NCBI RefSeq assembly: GCF_030518215.1
Contig: NZ_JAULRT010000035.1
Coordinates: 186,001 to 250,000, forward strand
Direction of reading: 5' to 3'
DNA from: Gilvimarinus algae
GTDB taxonomy: Bacteria; Pseudomonadota; Gammaproteobacteria; Pseudomonadales; Cellvibrionaceae
DNA: 64,000 nucleotides
In this document: piece after piece, positions 59,981 to 64,000 of the stretch
How positions within the stretch are numbered: the stretch's first letter is position 1
Layout of the letters: every line of letters begins with the position of its first letter
Notes under the pieces: generated by a model
What the model was told of the DNA's origin: nothing
Databases searched by the model: none
Seen by the model: the letters and a program-made list of their open reading frames with translations, nothing else
Program-made: the position numbers and the translations under genes

Positions 59981-59997
59981 AAGGCGTCACTCTCGAT
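59981..59997 (-). promoter_or_regulatory. 17-bp repeat, copy 2, upstream of the esterase-like gene
   Basis: Exact copy of the repeat at 58939-58955, in the same orientation relative to its gene, 49-65 bp before the hydrolase ATG. It lies between the hydrolase and the AraC-type regulator gene. Confidence 0.55.
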
Positions 59998-60009
59998 CAA
60001 TAATGACGT

Positions 60010-61209
60010 TTAGGCAGAGGCTTTTTCCGCAAGCGGGCGTTTTCGAAACTGGGTGGGGGTCAAACCTGTGCGCGCTTTGAACAACCGGTAAAAGGTGTTC
60101 TTGTTGTTAAAGCCCGCGTCATAGGCCAGCTCGACGATCGGCTTGCCTTGATCCACCCGCAACAGTCGCAGGGCTTCATCCAGGCGGTAGCGATTGATGT
60201 AGTCGTAAAAGTTCTGCTGCAAGCTGTCATTGAGCAGGCTGGACAACTGGTGGGTGGTCACACCCAGCCGCAACGCGAGGCTGGCCAGAGACAGATCGTT
60301 ATCCAAATAGGGCTTGTCGGTCTCCATCAGCTGCTGCAAGGCGCGCTTTAACTGCTCAGCAGTGGAGGGGGCCAACACCGGCTCCTTAACCGGAGCCACA
60401 CTGCTCACCACCTGCTCCAGACTCTGGCGAACATCGTTTAACAGCAGCTTGGGGCGGTAGACGCACACAAACGCCATGCCGTGCAGGTAAAGGGAAGTCA
60501 GCATAACCAGGTAACGCCAGGGCCAGGTCGCCATAGGCTCAAACCAGACGTAGCGAACGATCAGCATGACATCCACCAGCATCAACCCCGCCACCCCGGC
60601 AATCACATAGAGCAACCAGTAGAAATACGCGGTTTGGTGAGTTTTGACCCTGGCGGTCAGGGTTCGCCGATGACGCACAGTCAGCAAAAGACTGATCGCC
60701 AGATAGACCAGCATCTGGGTGATCAATGCTGTGGCAATCCAGTGCGCCGTCACCGGCAGGCCGGATAAGCGCCAGGCGAGTGTGGCGCCAAAGGGCAAGA
60801 GGTGGCACCACCACAGTGGCGAGAGACCGGCACCGCGCAGCGCCTGAATGAATCCGAGCAGCAAGGGCCCGTAGAGCCAGGTCAGATTGGTGGTCAGCAC
60901 CCAGCACCAGTCAAGGGTGCCAAACGCCATCTGGACATAGACATTGATCGGCGGCAACAGCATAAGCGCCACCAGAGCCAACAAAAGACGATTGGCCAGC
61001 TGGTTGCCGGTGCGATTGAGCAATAGGGTCAGACACACCCACAGGCCGAGCGCCAGTGACGCCGCCAGCAGTAACTTCAACCACTCTTCTGGATTGTTGA
61101 TAACCAGTTTCCTGTCAGGCCTGTTCGTAAGAGGCGCTATTTTTCCCTCTTTTGCACAACGCCTCAAGTCATGGCGCTTAAAACTGCAAATTGGAATGAA
61201 GGTACCCAA
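60010..61209 (-). CDS. AraC-family regulator with N-terminal multi-pass membrane domain
   Basis: Up to 399 residues: seven predicted membrane helices (about 45-270 of the longest frame) followed by an AraC DNA-binding domain with two helix-turn-helix motifs (LSLASLALRLGVTTHQLSSLLNDSL, PIVELAYDAGFNNKNTFYRLFKARTGLTPTQF). This is a membrane-bound AraC type that could sense an extracellular or membrane signal directly. The start is uncertain: the longest frame begins with TTG at 61209 and a basic leader, and a later start just before the first helix is possible. It lies upstream of the hydrolase and exported-protein genes that share the 17-bp repeat. Confidence 0.85.
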   Translation of the reverse strand: MGTFIPICSFKRHDLRRCAKEGKIAPLTNRPDRKLVINNPEEWLKLLLAASLALGLWVCLTLLLNRTGNQLANRLLLALVALMLLPPINVYVQMAFGTLDWCWVLTTNLTWLYGPLLLGFIQALRGAGLSPLWWCHLLPFGATLAWRLSGLPVTAHWIATALITQMLVYLAISLLLTVRHRRTLTARVKTHQTAYFYWLLYVIAGVAGLMLVDVMLIVRYVWFEPMATWPWRYLVMLTSLYLHGMAFVCVYRPKLLLNDVRQSLEQVVSSVAPVKEPVLAPSTAEQLKRALQQLMETDKPYLDNDLSLASLALRLGVTTHQLSSLLNDSLQQNFYDYINRYRLDEALRLLRVDQGKPIVELAYDAGFNNKNTFYRLFKARTGLTPTQFRKRPLAEKASA

Positions 61210-61225
61210 GGGATAAAAGAAATCG

Positions 61226-61249
61226 AAATATCAGACATTTATGATATTT
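61226..61249. promoter_or_regulatory. AT-rich inverted repeat between AraC-type and AA10 genes
   Basis: Arms AAATATC / GATATTT separated by ten bases, in the 194-bp divergent region. It may be an operator for either gene; in AT-rich DNA such a repeat can be chance. Confidence 0.3.
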
Positions 61250-61403
61250 ACTATCAATATTTATTAATAAACAGGAAAAGAGGTAACATTTGCTCCCCGT
61301 AGACCAATAATAACGATCAAAGAGCCTTTTCACGTCTCAGCCATGCAGAGCTGGTTGCCCGCAATCTGCTGCTTTACACACATCACTATAAAAAGGTGCA
61401 ACC

Positions 61404-62663
61404 ATGACATCCCGAAAAATCCTGACACAGACCGTGAAAACCGGACTGTTTACCTCCTGTTTATTAATGGCCGCTACAGCGCAGCAAACGCTCGCTCACG
61501 GCTATGCCGAATTTCCCAAAGCGCGCCAAGCCTACTGCGAAGAAGACGGCGGTTACTGGTGGCCTGCCGATGGCTCTGGTATTCCCAACGCGGCCTGCCG
61601 CGCGGCCTTTTTGGAAGCGGGAACCTACCAGTTCGTGCAGGCCATTGAGTTTTCCAAGAATGTGACCAACTACAACAGCCAGGCCGCGGTTGAAGCCGGT
61701 GTTCCTAATGGCACCCTCTGCGCCGCTGGCGATTCCGCCAAATCCGGTATCGACATACCGCACCCGGACTGGCCCGCCCAGCAAATCACATTGAATGGTG
61801 CCGGCGAGTTTGAGTATCTGTTTTACGCCTCCACTCCCCACGACCCGAGCTTCTGGAAGTTCTACCTGAGCAAGCCCGGCTTCAACCCGGCCACGGATGT
61901 GCTCACCTGGGGCGATCTGGAACTGGTGGATGAAAAATCCAGCGCCAGCCTGCAAACCATTAACGGCAAGCGCTTCTATGTAATGAATGTGTCCCTGCCC
62001 ACCAACCGCTCGGGCGATGCCATTCTTTACACCCGCTGGCAGCGGCAAGACGTCGCCGGTGAGGGCTTCTACAATTGCTCTGACATTGTGCTCGGCGATG
62101 TTGAGCCGCCTACCTGGAACGACGCCGGTGCCTACGTACAGCAAGGTATCAATCCATCGGCCGGCGACCAGATCTGGTTCCGCGTGTTTGACAATTTCGG
62201 CAGCGAAGTGGTGTTCAACCAATTCGACATCACAGCGGCCAATGAAGCGCTCGGCAGCTGGACCGCCGAACTTGCCAACGAGATCAACAACACCGAAACC
62301 GCCGTGCGCGTGGGTGTTCTCAGCGGTGGCAATGTGAGCTACAACAGCGGCGACCTCTACGCCAACCGCGTCTACGTGCTGAACGACAGCTACACCTATC
62401 AAATGGATCTTGAAACGGCCAGCTCTTCGAGCTCATCGTCCAGCTCCTCGAGCGTGAGCAGCTCGTCCTCATCCTCCAGCAGCTCCACCGATGGCGGACT
62501 TTGCTCCTCCACACCCGAGTGGACGGCCAGCGCGGTCTACACCGCAGGAGATCAGGCCAAGTTCAACAACGCTCTCTACGAGGCCCAGTGGTGGACTCAA
62601 AACCAAAACCCGGCCGATAACGCCGGCCAGTGGCAAGTCTGGCAAAAAGTCGGCGACTGCTGA
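61404..62663 (+). CDS. Secreted AA10 lytic polysaccharide monooxygenase with CBM
   Basis: A 419-residue copper enzyme. The signal peptide is removed after Ala31, exposing His32 (HGYAEFPKAR) as first residue of the mature protein; the second copper ligand is His146 in STPHDPSFW, and the axial Phe222 is in GEGFYNC. The catalytic domain spans about 32-232, then a GbpA-like module (about 235-335), a poly-serine linker (340-361) and a C-terminal CBM5/12- or CBM73-like module (EWTASAVYTAGDQAKFNNALYEAQWW). Sequence style is closer to chitin-active AA10 enzymes. It oxidatively cleaves crystalline polysaccharide outside the cell. Confidence 0.93.
   Translation: MTSRKILTQTVKTGLFTSCLLMAATAQQTLAHGYAEFPKARQAYCEEDGGYWWPADGSGIPNAACRAAFLEAGTYQFVQAIEFSKNVTNYNSQAAVEAGVPNGTLCAAGDSAKSGIDIPHPDWPAQQITLNGAGEFEYLFYASTPHDPSFWKFYLSKPGFNPATDVLTWGDLELVDEKSSASLQTINGKRFYVMNVSLPTNRSGDAILYTRWQRQDVAGEGFYNCSDIVLGDVEPPTWNDAGAYVQQGINPSAGDQIWFRVFDNFGSEVVFNQFDITAANEALGSWTAELANEINNTETAVRVGVLSGGNVSYNSGDLYANRVYVLNDSYTYQMDLETASSSSSSSSSSSVSSSSSSSSSSTDGGLCSSTPEWTASAVYTAGDQAKFNNALYEAQWWTQNQNPADNAGQWQVWQKVGDC
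62421..62486 (+). repeat. Poly-serine linker coding tract
   Basis: Twenty-one serine codons interrupted by one valine, using mixed AGC, TCG, TCC, TCA and TCT codons, so the protein sequence rather than the DNA repeat is conserved. Such linkers are typical of secreted enzymes of Cellvibrio, Saccharophagus and Teredinibacter. Confidence 0.95.
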
Positions 62664-62670
62664 TGCACTC

Positions 62671-62700
62671 TGGCTACCCGCTCTGCGGGTAGCCATTTTT
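62671..62700 (+). terminator. Rho-independent terminator of the AA10 gene
   Basis: Perfect 10-bp stem TGGCTACCCG / CGGGTAGCCA with a five-base loop and five T, eight bases after the stop. Confidence 0.92.
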
Positions 62701-62748
62701 ACCCCTCTCGGGCAGAATAGCCTCGGCATTGACGCTGAGGGACCCGCC

Positions 62749-63192
62749 ATGAAACTGCCCGCTGTTGTTTTCCTGTGGTTCTGCGCCGCTTGCTGGTGCC
62801 AGGCTGACATTTATAAGTGGACCGATGAAAACGGCAAAGTCCATTACAGCAACGTCAAACCCGAAAACTACGACACCGAGCAGGTCGATAAACCCATCAA
62901 TTCCTACACCCACCAAGCGGTTCCCGATTCACACTATTACACTCCCCCGCCAATAGACTACCCAAAGCGGGTTGTCATGTATTCCACCAGCTGGTGTGGC
63001 TACTGCAAAAAGGCGCGCCAGTACTTTGAAAGCCAAGGGATTGCCTACAACGAGAGGGACATAGAAACCTCAACCCGGGCCCGGCAGGAATACGAACAAC
63101 TCGGCGCTTCCGGCATTCCGTTTTTGCTGATTGGCAATGACACCATGAATGGCTGGAACCCGGCGCGCTTCGAAAAGAAATACCGACAATAA
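62749..63192 (+). CDS. Exported DUF4124-glutaredoxin fusion protein
   Basis: A 147-residue protein: signal peptide (ends CQA-DI, about residue 19), DUF4124 (IYKWTDENGKVHYSNVKPEN, residues 20-42) and a glutaredoxin domain (about 73-147) with the redox motif CGYC in YSTSWCGYCKKARQYF and the cis-Pro in SGIPFLLIG. ATG 62749 begins the signal peptide. It probably acts as a thiol-disulphide oxidoreductase in the periplasm, where glutaredoxins are unusual since glutathione systems are mainly cytoplasmic. Confidence 0.88.
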   Translation: MKLPAVVFLWFCAACWCQADIYKWTDENGKVHYSNVKPENYDTEQVDKPINSYTHQAVPDSHYYTPPPIDYPKRVVMYSTSWCGYCKKARQYFESQGIAYNERDIETSTRARQEYEQLGASGIPFLLIGNDTMNGWNPARFEKKYRQ

Positions 63193-63196
63193 CCGG

Positions 63197-64000
63197 CTAA
63201 GGACCCAAGCGCTCGGCCGTTCTGGTATCGAGAGAGTGTTTCTTGCAGTCCACTACCACCGTGGACGAAATTTTGTCCTGAATCGCCTGGCGATTCGGGT
63301 CCCAGTAAATTTGCAAAAAACCGAGCAGACCAGTGGTGATCCCGGCGGCATAACCGCCGTAGCGGAAAAAGCTGTCCCAGAAACTGAGCGCCGTTCCATC
63401 GAGTTTGATCACGCGCACGCCCATGATTTTCTTCCCCGGTGTCTGCCCCAGCGCCACACAGGTAAACAGCGTGAAGTAAAAGGCCGTCCAACTGAAACCC
63501 AGGCCCAAATCCTTCAGGAAAATCATCAGCCAACTGACCAGCGAATAAGAGTTGGCCATATCTCCCGCCTTTATAGCCCCGGTGTTACCCGCCGGGTGAT
63601 CGGCCATAGACGCGCCATAGTGCTCGAGCAAATAAGCAACCAGTTGCTCGCGCTGTTCATCTGAAAGCTTCGTGCCCCGAGCAAACACCTCGTAAACCTT
63701 TTCAGCCGAGGGCTTTGAGATACCCATATCGGGCAGGGACGCCGACAGATAAAACAGCTCCGTCTGCCAGCAAGCCAAGTCTTCACAATCGGAAAAGCCC
63801 TGCGAGGATTCCGCAAACAGTAAAAAGGCATTCACCCCCAGCACCTGACCGGAAGGCACCTCTTCGCTTAAGTCCAGGCCGTGAAAAACCACCGAGTTCG
63901 AGGCGCGGCGAATTTGTTCACCGTACTGCACCCATAAAAACACGGCGGCCAATATCAGCACCAAGACAAGACTGAGCGATACAATAAACAGCGGTTTGAG
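63197..64000 (-). CDS. RDD-family membrane protein (5' end beyond window)
   Basis: The frame stays open to the window edge, so the N-terminus is missing; at least 267 residues are visible. An N-terminal membrane helix (VLVLILAAVFLWVQYG) is followed by an extracytoplasmic helical segment (FARGTKLSDEQREQLVAYLLEHYG) and a C-terminal RDD-type domain: WLMIFLKDLGLGFSWTAFYFTLFTCVALGQTPGKKIMGVRVIKLDGTALSFWDSFFRY and GFLQIYWDPNRQAIQDKISSTVVV. RDD proteins are probable transporters or membrane-associated helpers of unknown function. Converges on the glutaredoxin gene with a 4-bp gap. Confidence 0.85.
   Translation of the reverse strand, partial: LKPLFIVSLSLVLVLILAAVFLWVQYGEQIRRASNSVVFHGLDLSEEVPSGQVLGVNAFLLFAESSQGFSDCEDLACWQTELFYLSASLPDMGISKPSAEKVYEVFARGTKLSDEQREQLVAYLLEHYGASMADHPAGNTGAIKAGDMANSYSLVSWLMIFLKDLGLGFSWTAFYFTLFTCVALGQTPGKKIMGVRVIKLDGTALSFWDSFFRYGGYAAGITTGLLGFLQIYWDPNRQAIQDKISSTVVVDCKKHSLDTRTAERLGP

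Noticed and set aside
61464-62402. A 312-codon minus-strand frame opposite the AA10 gene
   Set aside because: The AA10 gene has signal peptide, copper ligands and terminator; the antisense frame has none of these features.
1-64000. CRISPR arrays, tRNA or rRNA genes, insertion sequences, prophage or integration sites
   Set aside because: No regularly spaced repeats, no transposase or integrase frames, and no tRNA-like cloverleaf were noticed on reading either strand.

Overview
The window is about 64 kb of gammaproteobacterial chromosome. It is dense, moderately GC-rich, and shows no phage, IS, CRISPR, rRNA or tRNA signature. Several features suggest a polysaccharide-degrading marine or soil member of the Cellvibrionaceae and relatives: a secreted AA10 polysaccharide monooxygenase with a poly-serine linker and carbohydrate-binding module, a large Caulobacter-type TonB receptor, and the Pseudomonas-like neighbourhood rsd/algQ - FKBP - algP - ABC-F. 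The taxon is inferred from content only.

Layout. 1-5.5 kb: end of a CsgG-like gene, a HAD phosphatase, a PfpI/DJ-1 protein, a tiny Pmp3/YqaE membrane protein lying antisense inside the 3' end of a Sel1/TonB_C gene, then a minus-strand envelope group ending in mutM. 5.6-16.3 kb: hyuA-type ATPase, alpha/beta hydrolase, SIMPL and MgtC proteins; a four-gene minus-strand group (NTF2-like, DUF3144, LpxR-type lipid A deacylase, glycosyltransferase); and a GntR/YtrA - ABC ATPase - permease operon with an autoregulatory operator. 16.4-25.7 kb: tex, a periplasmic binding protein next to a chemoreceptor, a second convergent chemoreceptor, yheS (ABC-F) and a TIGR02444 gene. 25.7-35 kb: algP-like histone-like protein, FKBP lipoprotein, WD40 lipoprotein, rsd, FliL-like protein, gshA, a DinB-family gene and uvrD with a LexA-like box between them. 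35-42 kb: TRAP transporter (binding protein separated from its permeases), a lower-GC islet of three unknown genes, sodC with a hairpin over its ribosome-binding site, a cytochrome b561-YceI pair, and a thioesterase. 42-49 kb: M48 peptidase, DUF4265, yaaA, a response regulator, a nucleoside deaminase and a BlaI-M56 pair.

49-64 kb is a glycan-uptake region: TonB receptor, cytoplasmic GH3 beta-hexosaminidase-like enzyme, a CUT2-type sugar ABC importer and a ROK repressor. A palindrome of the same 17-bp design lies in the TonB-receptor promoter and between the divergent ABC and ROK genes. The simplest model is that the ROK protein represses outer-membrane uptake, inner-membrane import, hydrolysis and itself as one regulon, with a GlcNAc-type (chitin-derived or peptidoglycan-like) glycoside as likely inducer. 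Next to it lies an AraC-type membrane regulator with an esterase-like hydrolase and an unknown exported protein, the latter two each preceded by the same 17-bp repeat, and then the AA10 enzyme. These two unreported-looking regulatory motifs are the most interesting content of the window. Both were found by eye and need genome-wide testing.
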